64,000 bases of DNA, taken from positions 1 through 64,000 of the forward strand of contig NZ_FOUR01000005.1 in assembly GCF_900114925.1 (NCBI RefSeq), given 5' to 3'. Shown piece after piece: positions 32,881 to 42,239 of this stretch. A program made the position numbers and the translations under genes. The number at the start of each line of letters is the position of its first letter. The first letter of the stretch is position 1. The stretch is from Marinobacter pelagius (lineage in GTDB: Bacteria > Pseudomonadota > Gammaproteobacteria > Pseudomonadales > Oleiphilaceae). The notes beneath the pieces were generated by a model, which made no database searches, had not been told where the DNA came from, and was given only the letters and a program-made list of their open reading frames with translations.

Positions 32881-35739
32881 TTGGAAACATCGGATTTTGT
32901 CATTGGTCAGCGCTGGGTCAGTCACAGCGACACCGGGCTGGGCCTGGGGATTGTCACGGATATTTCCGGGCGTCGGGTCACCCTGGGGTTTCCAGCCGCG
33001 GACGAGGAGCGCACTTATGCCATCGACAACGCGCCTCTGTCCCGCATCGTCTTCCAGATCGGCGAAGAGATCGAGACCTTTGGCGGCGACCGCTACACCG
33101 TCCGCGCCGTGGAGGACGTCGGCGGTGTGCTCATGTACCACGCCGATGACGGCGAGAACATCCATCAGATCTCCGAGGTAAAGCTGGCCGGCTCGGTCAA
33201 TTTCTCTGCCCCGCACCAGCGTCTGTTTGCCGGCCAGTTTGACCGTAACGGGGCATTCCGGCTGCGTTACGCTACGGTTCAGCACCAGGATCGCCTGCGG
33301 GCTTCGCCTGCCCAGGGGCTGATCGGTGCCCGTACCCAGCACCTGCCTCACCAGATCTATATCGCCCAGGAAGTGGCCCGGCGCCACGCGCCGAGGGTCT
33401 TGCTGGCGGATGAGGTCGGCCTGGGCAAGACCATCGAGGCTGGCCTGATTCTGCATTACCAGCTCCACACCGGTCGTGCTAAACGGGCATTGATCGTGGT
33501 ACCGGATTCCCTGATTCACCAGTGGCTGGTGGAAATGCTGCGTCGGTTCAACCTGCGCTTTTCCATCATCGACCAGGAGCGTTATGACGCCCTCAAGGAT
33601 GACGAGGATGACATTGACGCCCTGGTGAACCACATCTTTGGTGACGAGAATTCGGAAAACCCGTTCGAGACCGACCAACTGGTCCTGTGCAGTCTCGATT
33701 TCCTGACCAGGAACGCCGGTGCCCGCGAGGATGCCCTGGCCGCTGGCTGGGACCTGATGATTGTCGATGAGGCCCATCACCTGGCCTGGGCGCCGGAGGC
33801 GGCGAGCCCGGAATACGAGGTGGTGGAATCCCTGTCGGCCCGGACCCGGGGCCTGCTGCTGCTCACTGCCACACCGGAGCAGGTGGGCATCGCCAGTCAC
33901 TTCGCCCGGTTGCGGTTGCTGGATCCGGCCCGTTTCCACGACCTGGAGACGTTCCGGGAAGAGGAAGCCCATTACGAAACCATCAACCAGGTGGTGCGTC
34001 GCCTGCAGCAGGACGAGGCGATCAGTGACGCCGACCGCGAGGCCCTGCGCGGCTGGCTCGGCCAGGAACTGGACCAGCTGGAGCAGGAGAGTGATACCCG
34101 CCAGGCCATCATTGATGCGCTGCTCGACCGCCACGGCACCGGCCGGATCCTGTTCCGCAACACCCGCGCGGCGATCCGGGGCTTTCCCGAACGCCAGCCG
34201 GAGCCGGTTCCGCTGCCATGCCCGGAACTTTATGACGGCCTCGATGTGGGGCTGGAGGGGCTGAGCCCCGAGCATGGCCGCGCCGAGGAGCGCTGGCTGG
34301 CCGAGGACCCCCGCGTTGCCTGGCTGGAGAAGACCTTGCTGGGCCTGCGCCCGGCCAAGGTGGTGGTGATCTGTGCTCACGCCGAAACGGCCATGGCGCT
34401 GGAACACTATCTGCAGCTGCGGGCCGGTATCCGCAGCGCCGCATTCCATGAGCATCTGAGCCTGGTGGAACGGGATCGTGCGGCGGCCTATTTCTCTGAC
34501 AGCGAGCAGGGCGCCCAGGCTCTGATCTGTTCGGAGATCGGCAGCGAGGGCCGGAATTTCCAGTTTGCCCATCACCTCGTGCTGTTCGACCTGCCGGCCA
34601 ATCCGGATCTGCTGGAGCAGCGTATCGGGCGGCTGGACCGCATTGGCCAGACCGATGCCATCCGGATCCATATCCCGTACCTGGAGGGCACCAGCCAGGA
34701 GGTCCAGTACCGCTGGTTCCATGACGGGCTGAATGCCTTCGCCGAGAGCTGCGCCGTGGGCGTGGCCGTGCAGGAGGCTCTGCAGGAACGGTGGCAGCAG
34801 GCCATCGATGGCGACACCGGTGTACTGGACGAGCTGATCGAGGCCTCGGCCCGGGAAACCGCGCGGCTCAAGACCATGCTGCAGAACGGCCGGGATGCCC
34901 TGATCGAACTGAATTCCTGCCGCCGCGACGTGGCCGAGGAGCTGATCGGCCGGATCGAGGAGGAAGAGGCTTCCGCCCAGGTCCGGGATTACATGATCGA
35001 GGCCTTCGACATCCTCGGCGTGGACGTGGAAGACCACGGCGAGCACTCGGATGTGCTCAAGCCCGGTGAGCATTACCACGCCGGGCATGTGACCGATTTG
35101 CCGGAAGACGGCCTGACCGTGACTTGGAGCCGGGAACAAGCCCTGGAGCGGGAAGACCTTGCCTTCATGAGCTGGGAGCACCCGATGGTGACCGGCGTGA
35201 TGGATTCGGTCACCAGCTCCGGCCTGGGCAAGGCCGCGCTGGCCAGCCTCTCGGTCAAGGCGCTGCCGCCGGGCACCCTGCTGATGGAGGCCCTGTTTAC
35301 CGTGCACTGCCCGGCCCCGGAGTCGTTGCAGCTGACCCGTTACCTGCCGGTGTCGCCCCTGCGGCTGCTGGTGGACGTCAATGGCAAGGAGCTCTCTGCC
35401 GCCTTGCCCCACGACCGGCTGAATGAGCTGTGCTCCAACATCCGCCGCCGTACCGCACAGGCGATCGTGCCCCAGATCCGGCCCCAGGTGGAGACCATGG
35501 TGGATCACGCCGAGCGCCTGTCCGAGCCGCATCTGGAGCCCATGAAGGAGAAAGCCCTGGCCGGTGTCGAGGCCGTGTTCGGTCCGGAAATTCGCCGCCT
35601 TGAGGCCCTGCAGAAGGTCAACCCGGCCATCCGGGATGAGGAGATCGATTATTTCCGTAACCAGCTGGCGGCCGCCCGGGAGGCGGTCAGTCATGCCAGT
35701 CTGGCGCTGGAGGGAATTCGCGTGATTGTGACCGCCTGA
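32881..35739 (+). CDS. rapA: RNA polymerase-associated ATPase RapA (HepA)
   Basis: 952-residue Swi2/Snf2-type ATPase that recycles RNA polymerase. An N-terminal Tudor-like pair of domains begins METSDFVIGQRWVSHSDTGLGLGIV. It is followed by Walker A DEVGLGKTIEAGL (~177), DEAH box (IVDEAHHLAW, ~296), helicase C-terminal motifs SEIGSEGRNFQFAHHLVLFDLP and QRIGRLDRIGQ, and the RapA C-terminal domain. The start is a TTG preceded by GGAGG four bases upstream. No ATG fits, and the encoded N-terminus aligns with the family's first residues. A 954-residue antisense frame is a shadow. Confidence 0.95.
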   Translation: METSDFVIGQRWVSHSDTGLGLGIVTDISGRRVTLGFPAADEERTYAIDNAPLSRIVFQIGEEIETFGGDRYTVRAVEDVGGVLMYHADDGENIHQISEVKLAGSVNFSAPHQRLFAGQFDRNGAFRLRYATVQHQDRLRASPAQGLIGARTQHLPHQIYIAQEVARRHAPRVLLADEVGLGKTIEAGLILHYQLHTGRAKRALIVVPDSLIHQWLVEMLRRFNLRFSIIDQERYDALKDDEDDIDALVNHIFGDENSENPFETDQLVLCSLDFLTRNAGAREDALAAGWDLMIVDEAHHLAWAPEAASPEYEVVESLSARTRGLLLLTATPEQVGIASHFARLRLLDPARFHDLETFREEEAHYETINQVVRRLQQDEAISDADREALRGWLGQELDQLEQESDTRQAIIDALLDRHGTGRILFRNTRAAIRGFPERQPEPVPLPCPELYDGLDVGLEGLSPEHGRAEERWLAEDPRVAWLEKTLLGLRPAKVVVICAHAETAMALEHYLQLRAGIRSAAFHEHLSLVERDRAAAYFSDSEQGAQALICSEIGSEGRNFQFAHHLVLFDLPANPDLLEQRIGRLDRIGQTDAIRIHIPYLEGTSQEVQYRWFHDGLNAFAESCAVGVAVQEALQERWQQAIDGDTGVLDELIEASARETARLKTMLQNGRDALIELNSCRRDVAEELIGRIEEEEASAQVRDYMIEAFDILGVDVEDHGEHSDVLKPGEHYHAGHVTDLPEDGLTVTWSREQALEREDLAFMSWEHPMVTGVMDSVTSSGLGKAALASLSVKALPPGTLLMEALFTVHCPAPESLQLTRYLPVSPLRLLVDVNGKELSAALPHDRLNELCSNIRRRTAQAIVPQIRPQVETMVDHAERLSEPHLEPMKEKALAGVEAVFGPEIRRLEALQKVNPAIRDEEIDYFRNQLAAAREAVSHASLALEGIRVIVTA

Positions 35740-35893
35740 TGGCGGTAACTCCCTGACTGGGAAGCAATTGCTGGTCAGCCCTCATCTGATGAGGTACCGT
35801 GAACGTAACACTGTGTAGTCTTGGTGCTCCGGGACCGACTGGCAGCCGTCAGTCGCCGGAGTTCTCGCAATCCATGGAGGACAGAGAAAACCT

Positions 35894-38344
35894 ATGATGA
35901 CTTTCATTCTGTTTGTGGTAGCGCTCGCGGGCCTGCTGATCGTCATGCGCCGCGAGGCGGGGGCCAAACCGGCCATCGGTGTGATGGTGGTGGTCGGGTT
36001 CCTGTCCTGGATCTTCGCCTCCGGCTGGCTGGCCCTGGTCCTGTTTCTCGGTGCCGCTGCCACCGCCGCGGCCGGCCTGCCGGGCTTTCGCCAGGGCTGG
36101 CTGACACCCCGTATCTTCGCCATGTTCAAGAAGGTGGCGCCCAAGGTTTCCGATACCGAAAAGGTGGCACTGGAAGCCGGCACCGTTGGCTGGGACGGGG
36201 AGCTGTTCACCGGCCGCCCCGACTGGCACAGCCTGCTGATCAACCGCCACAACGGCCTGAGTGAGGAAGAGCAGGCGTTCGTGGATAACCAGTGCACCCA
36301 TGCCATCTCCATGTGCAACGCCTGGGATATCGCGGTGGAACGGGCGGACCTTCCGAAAGAGCTGTGGGACTTCCTGAAGAAAGAGAAGTTCTTCGGCATG
36401 ATCATTCCCAAGGAATATGGCGGCCTGGAATTCTCCGCCAAGGCCCAAACGGCGGTACTGCAGAAGCTGGCGGCGAACGAGATGCTGATGGTCACCGTCG
36501 GCGTGCCGAACTCCCTCGGGCCCGGCGAGTTGCTGGTCAAGTACGGTACTGAAGAACAGAAAAAGTATTACCTGCCGCGCCTGGCCGATGGCCGGGAGAT
36601 TCCCTGCTTCGGCCTGACCGGCCCGCGTGCCGGTTCTGATGCCACCTCGCTGCCGGATACCGGCATCGTGTGCAAGCAGGAAGTGGACGGCAAGGAAGTA
36701 CTGGGCATCCGTCTCAACTTCGAGAAGCGCTGGATCACCCTGGCGCCGGTGGCGACGGTGGTTGGTCTGGCCTTCCGCATGTTCGATCCCGATGGTCTGC
36801 TCGGAGACACCGAGGACTACGGCATTACCTGCGCCCTGATTCCCCGGGACACCAAGGGCATGGAAATCGGCCGTCGCCATTGCCCGATCGGTACGCCGTT
36901 CCTGAACGGCCCGATCCGGGGCAAGGATGTCTTCATTCCGCTGGATTACATCATCGGTGGCCAGAAGATGGCCGGTGAGGGCTGGCGCATGCTGGTGGAA
37001 TGCCTGTCGGTTGGTCGCTGCATCACCCTGCCGTCCGGTGCAGCGGGCGCTGCGGCCTACTCGGTGGGCACGGCTGGCGGCTTCACCCGTATCCGCCGCC
37101 AGTTCAACACCCCGGTGGCCGAGATGGAAGGCGTGCAGGAGCCTCTGGCCCGTATCGCCGCCAAGACCTACATCGCCCAGGCCGCGGTGAACCACACTGC
37201 CAACATGATCGACAACGGCCAGAAACCGGCGGTGCCGTCGGCCATCCTGAAATACCACCTGACCGAGTTCCAGCGCGGCATTCTTACCGACGCCATGGAT
37301 GTCCACGGTGGCAAAACCGTGACCCTGGGGCCACGTAACTACCTGGGCATCGGCTACAGTGGCGCTGCGGTATCCATTACCGTGGAAGGCGCCAATATCA
37401 TGACCCGCAGCCTGATGATCTTCGGCCAGGGCGCGATCCGCTGCCATCCCTATGTTCTCGAGGAGCTGGCGGCCAAGGACAATGACGATATCCGGGCCTT
37501 CGACAAGGCATTCTTCGGCCACGCCGGCCTGATCTTCGGCAACGCGTCCCGGGCCTTCACCCAGGCCCTGGGGCTGGGTCGGGCCGATGTGCCCTTTGAC
37601 AGCTCCAGCCGTCGCTATGCCCAGGCGGTGGCCCGGTTCAGTGCCGCATTTGGTCTGTGTGCCGATGCCGCCATGACCACTCTCGGTAGTGAGCTGAAGA
37701 TGCGTGAGCTGATTTCTGCCCGCCTGGGAGACATGCTCTCCAACCTTTACCTGGCATCCATGGTGCTGAAAAACTGGCACGAGACCCAGCCGGTCGAAGG
37801 CGAACGGGAAGTGATGGAATACAGCCTGGAGCTACTTCTCAGCCGCACCGAGAACGCTCTGGACGAATTCCTGCAGAACCTGCCGAACCGGCCGGTGGCC
37901 ATGACGCTCCGGGCCATCACCATGCCGCTTGGGCGTCGCTGGGATGCGCCCCACGATAGCCTGGCCCGCAAACTGGCCAGAGCGATCTCCACCGATACCC
38001 CGATCCGCCACAAGCTGCTGGCCAGTATCTGGAGCACCGACGGCGAGGGCACGGTTGAGAATCCGGTGGCCCGTTATAATGGCCTGCTGAAGGATTACGA
38101 CAAGGCGGAGCAGCTGTACCGCAAGGCAACCAAGGCATACGCCAAGGGCGAGTTGCCGATGACCGCCCTGCATCCTGAGGAGCGCTTTGAGGCGGCTCTC
38201 AAGGCCGGCATCTATACCAAGGAAGAAGCGGACTTCATGCGGCAGTACGAGGAGGTTGTTCTCGAAATGCTGACCGTGGACGATTTTCCGTTCGATGCCT
38301 TTGCCCGTAACCAGGAAACCGTGATCGACCACAATCCGGCTTGA
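35894..38344 (+). CDS. fadE: Acyl-CoA dehydrogenase, FadE type
   Basis: 816 residues, the size of E. coli FadE (814). Two N-terminal membrane segments (~1-60) anchor it. The acyl-CoA dehydrogenase domains follow, with PKEYGGLEFSAKAQTAVLQKL, CFGLTGPRAGSDATSLPDTG and the DUF1974 C-terminal domain. Catalyses the first dehydrogenation of fatty-acid beta-oxidation, passing electrons to ETF. Two adjacent methionines open the frame. Fits a lipid- or alkane-using organism, as do rubredoxin and TesB later in the window. Confidence 0.95.
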   Translation: MMTFILFVVALAGLLIVMRREAGAKPAIGVMVVVGFLSWIFASGWLALVLFLGAAATAAAGLPGFRQGWLTPRIFAMFKKVAPKVSDTEKVALEAGTVGWDGELFTGRPDWHSLLINRHNGLSEEEQAFVDNQCTHAISMCNAWDIAVERADLPKELWDFLKKEKFFGMIIPKEYGGLEFSAKAQTAVLQKLAANEMLMVTVGVPNSLGPGELLVKYGTEEQKKYYLPRLADGREIPCFGLTGPRAGSDATSLPDTGIVCKQEVDGKEVLGIRLNFEKRWITLAPVATVVGLAFRMFDPDGLLGDTEDYGITCALIPRDTKGMEIGRRHCPIGTPFLNGPIRGKDVFIPLDYIIGGQKMAGEGWRMLVECLSVGRCITLPSGAAGAAAYSVGTAGGFTRIRRQFNTPVAEMEGVQEPLARIAAKTYIAQAAVNHTANMIDNGQKPAVPSAILKYHLTEFQRGILTDAMDVHGGKTVTLGPRNYLGIGYSGAAVSITVEGANIMTRSLMIFGQGAIRCHPYVLEELAAKDNDDIRAFDKAFFGHAGLIFGNASRAFTQALGLGRADVPFDSSSRRYAQAVARFSAAFGLCADAAMTTLGSELKMRELISARLGDMLSNLYLASMVLKNWHETQPVEGEREVMEYSLELLLSRTENALDEFLQNLPNRPVAMTLRAITMPLGRRWDAPHDSLARKLARAISTDTPIRHKLLASIWSTDGEGTVENPVARYNGLLKDYDKAEQLYRKATKAYAKGELPMTALHPEERFEAALKAGIYTKEEADFMRQYEEVVLEMLTVDDFPFDAFARNQETVIDHNPA

Positions 38345-38372
38345 TCATCGCCGGATATTCCGTAGTGTAATG

Positions 38373-38396
38373 GAAGGCGCCCGGTCGGGCGCCTTC
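38373..38396 (+). terminator. Hairpin after fadE
   Basis: An 11-bp GC-rich inverted repeat (GAAGGCGCCCG and complement) with a minimal loop, 28 bases after the fadE stop. The following U-tract is weak (TGTGTTC). Confidence 0.65.
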
Positions 38397-38421
38397 TGTG
38401 TTCAGGGTGGAGTAAACACGC

Positions 38422-38802
38422 ATGTGGCTATCGGTTCTGGCAGTAAGTGTGGGTGCGGTGATCGGTGCCAACCTCCGGTGGGCACTGGGGCTGTGGCTCA
38501 ATACCACCTACCATGCCATTCCCTATGGAACCCTGGTCGCCAACCTCAGTGGTGGCTGGCTGATTGGCCTGCTCATGGGGTATTTCACCCACGGCAGCTC
38601 CCTCTCGCCCGAATGGCGGCTGTTTGCCATCACCGGCCTGTGCGGTGCCCTGACCACCTTCTCCACGTTCTCCCTCGAGATGTTTACGGCGCTCCAGGAA
38701 GGGAAGTGGGGCATGGCGATGGCCGGCATTCTCGCCCACGTGGTGGGCTCTATCCTGATGACTGCCCTGGGTTTTTACACCTTTTCACTGATCAGGGGCT
38801 GA
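38422..38802 (+). CDS. crcB: Fluoride ion channel CrcB (Fluc)
   Basis: 126 residues, four membrane segments, with the family's GANLRWALG, GTLVANLSGGWLIG (pore asparagine) and GLCGALTTFSTFSLE (phenylalanine/threonine track) motifs. Forms dimeric fluoride-export channels. GGTGGAGT lies upstream of the ATG. No fluoride riboswitch is recognisable before it. Confidence 0.93.
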   Translation: MWLSVLAVSVGAVIGANLRWALGLWLNTTYHAIPYGTLVANLSGGWLIGLLMGYFTHGSSLSPEWRLFAITGLCGALTTFSTFSLEMFTALQEGKWGMAMAGILAHVVGSILMTALGFYTFSLIRG

Positions 38803-38850
38803 CTCCCTGGCGGTGGGTATCTTTACCTACATAAATCTTTGAAATTTCGC

Positions 38851-38879
38851 TTGGCATTCCCGGGATTCCCGCGTAGAGT
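38851..38879 (+). promoter_or_regulatory. Sigma70 promoter of the cold-shock gene
   Basis: TTGGCA (38851-38856) and TAGAGT (38874-38879) with an exact 17-base spacer. It would start transcription near 38886, giving a 5' leader of about 163 bases. Confidence 0.5.
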
Positions 38880-38885
38880 TGGATC

Positions 38886-39048
38886 TCAAGGAAAGAGTCA
38901 GTAAAGCGTTTCATGAATAAGACGTACCTGTAGTAAGTAGTGCCGTCCTGTTTTTGATTAAGCGAGTTCTGTATTTCCGCAAACGCTGACCGAGCGCCGC
39001 TGTGGTGCGAGGCAGTAGAGTAAATGATTGATTTCAGGAAGTTTAAGT
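38886..39048 (+). promoter_or_regulatory. cspA-like long 5' leader with cold-box-like element
   Basis: About 160 untranslated bases precede the cold-shock gene, near the 159 bases of the E. coli cspA leader. AGACGTACCTGTAGTAAG (38920-38937) resembles the cold box and the TGTAGTAAGG segment of that leader. Likely a temperature-responsive RNA that favours translation in the cold; inferred from resemblance. Confidence 0.5.
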
Positions 39049-39255
39049 ATGTCTACTACTACCGGTACTGTTAAGTTCTTCAACGAAGCTAAAGGCTTTG
39101 GCTTTATCACTCGTGAAGGCGGCCCGGACGTATTCGTTCACTACAGCGCCATCCAAGGCTCTGGTTTCAAGACCCTGGCTGAAGGCCAGCAGGTCGAGTT
39201 CACCGTAACTCAGGGCCAGAAGGGTCCTCAGGCGGAGAACGTTGTTGCTCTGTAA
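39049..39255 (+). CDS. Cold-shock protein (CspA family)
   Basis: 68 residues from [11 protein letters not shown]; an upstream in-frame ATG at 39028 is not conserved. Single cold-shock OB-fold with RNP1 KGFGFITRE and RNP2 VFVHYSAI, both nucleic-acid-binding motifs intact. Acts as an RNA chaperone. Codon use is strongly optimised, matching high expression. Flanked by a long leader and an efficient terminator, so it is monocistronic. Confidence 0.95.
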   Translation: MSTTTGTVKFFNEAKGFGFITREGGPDVFVHYSAIQGSGFKTLAEGQQVEFTVTQGQKGPQAENVVAL

Positions 39256-39279
39256 TCCCTGACGGATTCAGCAACACGC

Positions 39280-39308
39280 AAAAAAGGCAGCTTCGGCTGC
39301 CTTTTTTT
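39280..39308 (+). terminator. Rho-independent terminator of the cold-shock gene
   Basis: AAAAAAGGCAGC, loop TTCG, GCTGCC and seven T residues: a textbook intrinsic terminator, usable in both directions. Confidence 0.95.
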
Positions 39309-39388
39309 GTGATTTTCCCGGCAATATGTAATCTTTGTCCCCCTGTTGCTCGTTTAACCGGTTGTCGAGAAATACAGGGATTCCCTCC

Positions 39389-40099
39389 ATGCTGTTGCGA
39401 TTTCTGAAAGCCACCTGGATCCTGTTCTGGGCGGTCCTCCTTACCCTGATCCTGTTCCTGCCCATCGTGATTGCTGCCCTTGCCGGCAAGCGTGGTGATG
39501 CCGCGTTCCAGGGTACACAGATCTATGCCTGGATCATCCTGAAGGTCTGTGGCATCCGCCTGCGAGTCAGTGGCAAGGAACATATCCAGCCGGGCCAGCG
39601 TTACGTCATTCTCAGCAACCACGCCTCCTATTTCGATCCGCCCGCCCTGGTACTGGCCCTGGGCCTGCAGTACCGGTGGGTGATCAAGAAGGAGTTGCGC
39701 AAGGTGCCCCTGTTCGGCCTGGCACTGGAAACGTCCCGTAACCTGTTCATCGACCGGTCAAAAGGCGCGGACGCTCTTGAGAGCATCAAGCAGGGCGTCG
39801 CTCAGCTGCCGGATGGTACCGGTATCCTGTTGTTTCCCGAGGGGACCCGTTCCTGGGACGGCAAACTGTTGCCTTTCAAGCGGGGAGGGTTCGTGATTGC
39901 CCGGGATGGTGGACTGCCAATCCTGCCGATCACCATTGTTGGCTCCCATGACCGGCTGCCCAAGGGCCATGCCGCCTTTACCAGTGGCGAAATCCACATT
40001 GTCATCCATTCCCCGGTGAGTGCTGCGGACAAGCCGGTGGAAGTGTTGATGGACGAGGTGCGGGCAACGATCGCTGGCGCCCTGGAGCAGGAAGGGTAG
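39389..40099 (+). CDS. plsC: 1-acyl-sn-glycerol-3-phosphate acyltransferase (PlsC-like)
   Basis: 236 residues from MLLRFLKATW. N-terminal membrane helix, then catalytic H-x4-D (NHASYFD, H78/D83), acceptor motif FPEGTRSWDGK and LPFKRGGFVIARDGGLPILP. Transfers the second acyl chain to lysophosphatidate in phospholipid synthesis. Bacteria of this group usually hold several paralogues, so it may not be the main enzyme. A TTG-initiated extension to 39335 is rejected. Confidence 0.9.
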   Translation: MLLRFLKATWILFWAVLLTLILFLPIVIAALAGKRGDAAFQGTQIYAWIILKVCGIRLRVSGKEHIQPGQRYVILSNHASYFDPPALVLALGLQYRWVIKKELRKVPLFGLALETSRNLFIDRSKGADALESIKQGVAQLPDGTGILLFPEGTRSWDGKLLPFKRGGFVIARDGGLPILPITIVGSHDRLPKGHAAFTSGEIHIVIHSPVSAADKPVEVLMDEVRATIAGALEQEG

Positions 40100-40140
40100 G
40101 GGCGCGCCCCGGAGCTTCCGGGACGCGCGCTGGTTGCCGC

Positions 40141-40944
40141 TTACTGGGCGAAGATACGCTGGTAGAACTCCATGGTGCCCTGCCAGGAGCGGGTGGCAGC
40201 CTCTTCGTCATATCCGATGGGCATATTGAATTCCTCGGCGACCTTGTCGGCACCGGGATTGGTGAAGGAGTGCCGGACCCCGGGGAAGCTCACCAGGGTC
40301 AGGTCCACTTCGGCGTCCTGCATTTCCTTGACCAGGCCGGCAACCTGATCGGAGGGGACCATCTGGTCGGCTCCGCCGGTGTAGACCTGGACCTGCGCCT
40401 TCACCTCACCGGCCTGGGCCTTGATCGGGCTGCCCAGGGCGCCGTGATAGCTCACCACACCATCCAGATCCACACCCAGGCGTGCCATGTTCAGCACCAC
40501 CGCACCGCCGAAGCAGTAACCCTGGGCGGCAATACGGTCGCCATCGACACTCTCGTGGTTTTGCAGCAGTTCCTTGGCCTTGAGGAAGCGCGCCTTCATC
40601 TGGTCCATGTCCTTGGTGGCTTCCTGCATGAATTTCTGGGCCGTGTCGGGGTGGTCGGTGACCTTGCCCGAGCCGTACATGTCCAGCGCCAGCGCTGTGT
40701 AGCCGGCGGCCGCCAGCTTTTCGGCCTGGTCCCGGGCGAACTCGTTATGGCCCCACCATTCGTGAACCACCAGCACGCCGGGGCGCTGGCCCTCATCCTC
40801 ATCGTCCCAGGCCAGATAGCCGGTGAAGGTGGTGCCATCAATCGTGTACTCGATGGTTTCGGTCTGCATTTCGGCGAGGACTCCTGTACTGGCCAGGGAG
40901 AGGCCAAGAGCGGTTGCCAGGGTTGTCGTTCTGATCGGGTTCAT
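40141..40944 (-). CDS. Dienelactone hydrolase-family protein, secreted
   Basis: 267 residues. Signal peptide MNPIRTTTLATALGLSLASTGVLA, then an alpha/beta hydrolase of the dienelactone hydrolase family with HEWWGHNEFARDQAEKLA. The nucleophile is C144 (GYCFGG), followed by an acid in GGADQMVP and the histidine in GVRHSFTNPG. Probably periplasmic; substrate unknown. The much longer frame continuing to 42228 runs antisense to alanine dehydrogenase and is not coding. Confidence 0.88.
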   Translation of the reverse strand: MNPIRTTTLATALGLSLASTGVLAEMQTETIEYTIDGTTFTGYLAWDDEDEGQRPGVLVVHEWWGHNEFARDQAEKLAAAGYTALALDMYGSGKVTDHPDTAQKFMQEATKDMDQMKARFLKAKELLQNHESVDGDRIAAQGYCFGGAVVLNMARLGVDLDGVVSYHGALGSPIKAQAGEVKAQVQVYTGGADQMVPSDQVAGLVKEMQDAEVDLTLVSFPGVRHSFTNPGADKVAEEFNMPIGYDEEAATRSWQGTMEFYQRIFAQ

Positions 40945-41106
40945 GCTTCCTCCTGTTCCTTCTGGTTCTGGTTTTCTTGTGCCGTTTGATACGGCCTTGG
41001 CCGGAAAACCGATGCATTCATTTGCGTCATCCGGAATACCGTCCTTTTTACTACACTTGAGCCAGAAACTCACAGATTCACTTTGGCACAGTGCGGGAGA
41101 TTGTCC

Positions 41107-42225
41107 ATGAAAGTCGGGGTTCCGAAGGAGATCAAGAACCATGAGTACCGGGTCGGCATGATCCCGGCGTCGGTTCATGAGCTGTGTGGCCACGGTCATG
41201 AGGTGTACGTGCAGGAAGGTGCCGGAGCGGCCATCGGCTTTTCCGATGAGGATTACCGGCAGGCGGGTGCCCGGTTGGTGGCCGGCGCAGAGGAGGTGTT
41301 CGAACAGGCGGAGCTGATCGTCAAGGTCAAGGAGCTCCAGGCCGGCGAGCGGGCCATGCTCCGGCCGGAACACACCCTGTTCACCTACCTGCACCTGGCT
41401 CCGGACCAGGCGCAGACCGACGACCTGGTGCAATCCGGCGCTACCTGCATCGCCTATGAAACGGTGACCGATCACGCCGGCCGGCTGCCGCTGCTGGCAC
41501 CCATGTCCGAAGTGGCCGGGCGTATGTCGATCCAGGCCGGCGCTCACTGCCTGGAGAAGTACCTCGGTGGGCGGGGCGTCCTGCTCGGCGGTGTGCCAGG
41601 GGTCAGTCCGGCCCGGGTCACGATCATTGGTGGTGGCGTGGTCGGGCAGAACGCTGCCGCCATGGCCGTTGGTCTGGGGGCCCAGGTGACGGTGGTGGAC
41701 CGCAACATGGAGGTGCTCCGGCACCTGGACCACCGCTTTGGCAACCAGATTTCCACCCTGTTCTCCACGGCTCACACCCTGGACCAGGCGGTCATCGAGT
41801 CTGACCTGGTGATCGGCAGCGTGCTGATTCCCGGCGCCTCGGCACCCAAGTTGATCACCCGGGACATGGTCCGGCGCATGCCCGAGGGCAGTGTCATCGT
41901 GGATGTGGCCATCGACCAGGGCGGCTGTGCCGAGACCTCGAAACCCACCACACATGACAATCCGACCTACATTGTCGATGGTGTGGTACATTACTGCGTG
42001 GCCAACATGCCCGGTGCGGTGGCGAGAACGTCCACCCTGGCACTGAATAACGTCACCCTGCCATTCATCGCGGCCCTTGCGAACAAGGGGCCGGGGCAGG
42101 CACTGAGGGATGATCCGCACCTGCTGGCGGGCCTGAATGTGATGGCTGGCAAGGTGACCTACAGGGAAGTGGCCGAAGCCACCGGGTATACCTATACAAA
42201 CCCTGAAACCCTGCTGGGAACCTGA
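41107..42225 (+). CDS. ald: Alanine dehydrogenase
   Basis: 372 residues, family-typical. N-terminus [23 protein letters not shown] motif [52 protein letters not shown] and [15 protein letters not shown]. Interconverts L-alanine and pyruvate plus ammonium with NAD. ATG at 41107. The following GST gene starts 14 bases after the stop and is probably co-transcribed. Confidence 0.95.
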   Translation: MKVGVPKEIKNHEYRVGMIPASVHELCGHGHEVYVQEGAGAAIGFSDEDYRQAGARLVAGAEEVFEQAELIVKVKELQAGERAMLRPEHTLFTYLHLAPDQAQTDDLVQSGATCIAYETVTDHAGRLPLLAPMSEVAGRMSIQAGAHCLEKYLGGRGVLLGGVPGVSPARVTIIGGGVVGQNAAAMAVGLGAQVTVVDRNMEVLRHLDHRFGNQISTLFSTAHTLDQAVIESDLVIGSVLIPGASAPKLITRDMVRRMPEGSVIVDVAIDQGGCAETSKPTTHDNPTYIVDGVVHYCVANMPGAVARTSTLALNNVTLPFIAALANKGPGQALRDDPHLLAGLNVMAGKVTYREVAEATGYTYTNPETLLGT

Positions 42226-42239
42226 CAACCGGAGCAGAT

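Noticed and set aside
31734-32903. A 389-codon minus-strand frame across cysZ
   Set aside because: It runs antisense to cysZ and in another frame through the vanZ-like gene; composition is typical of a shadow.
32830-35694. A 954-codon open frame antisense to rapA
   Set aside because: Residue composition is skewed (Q, H, G, L rich), no domain is visible, and rapA on the other strand has every expected motif. It is a codon-bias shadow.
35849-37780. A 643-codon open frame antisense to fadE
   Set aside because: Same GC-driven shadow pattern with no recognisable domain; fadE is complete on the + strand.
38345-38421. Fluoride riboswitch before crcB
   Set aside because: The conserved pseudoknot elements of the crcB motif are not seen; the gap is mostly the fadE hairpin.
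40945-42228. N-terminal extension of the dienelactone hydrolase to 695 residues
   Set aside because: The added part is antisense to alanine dehydrogenase and would bury a clean signal peptide that begins at 40944.
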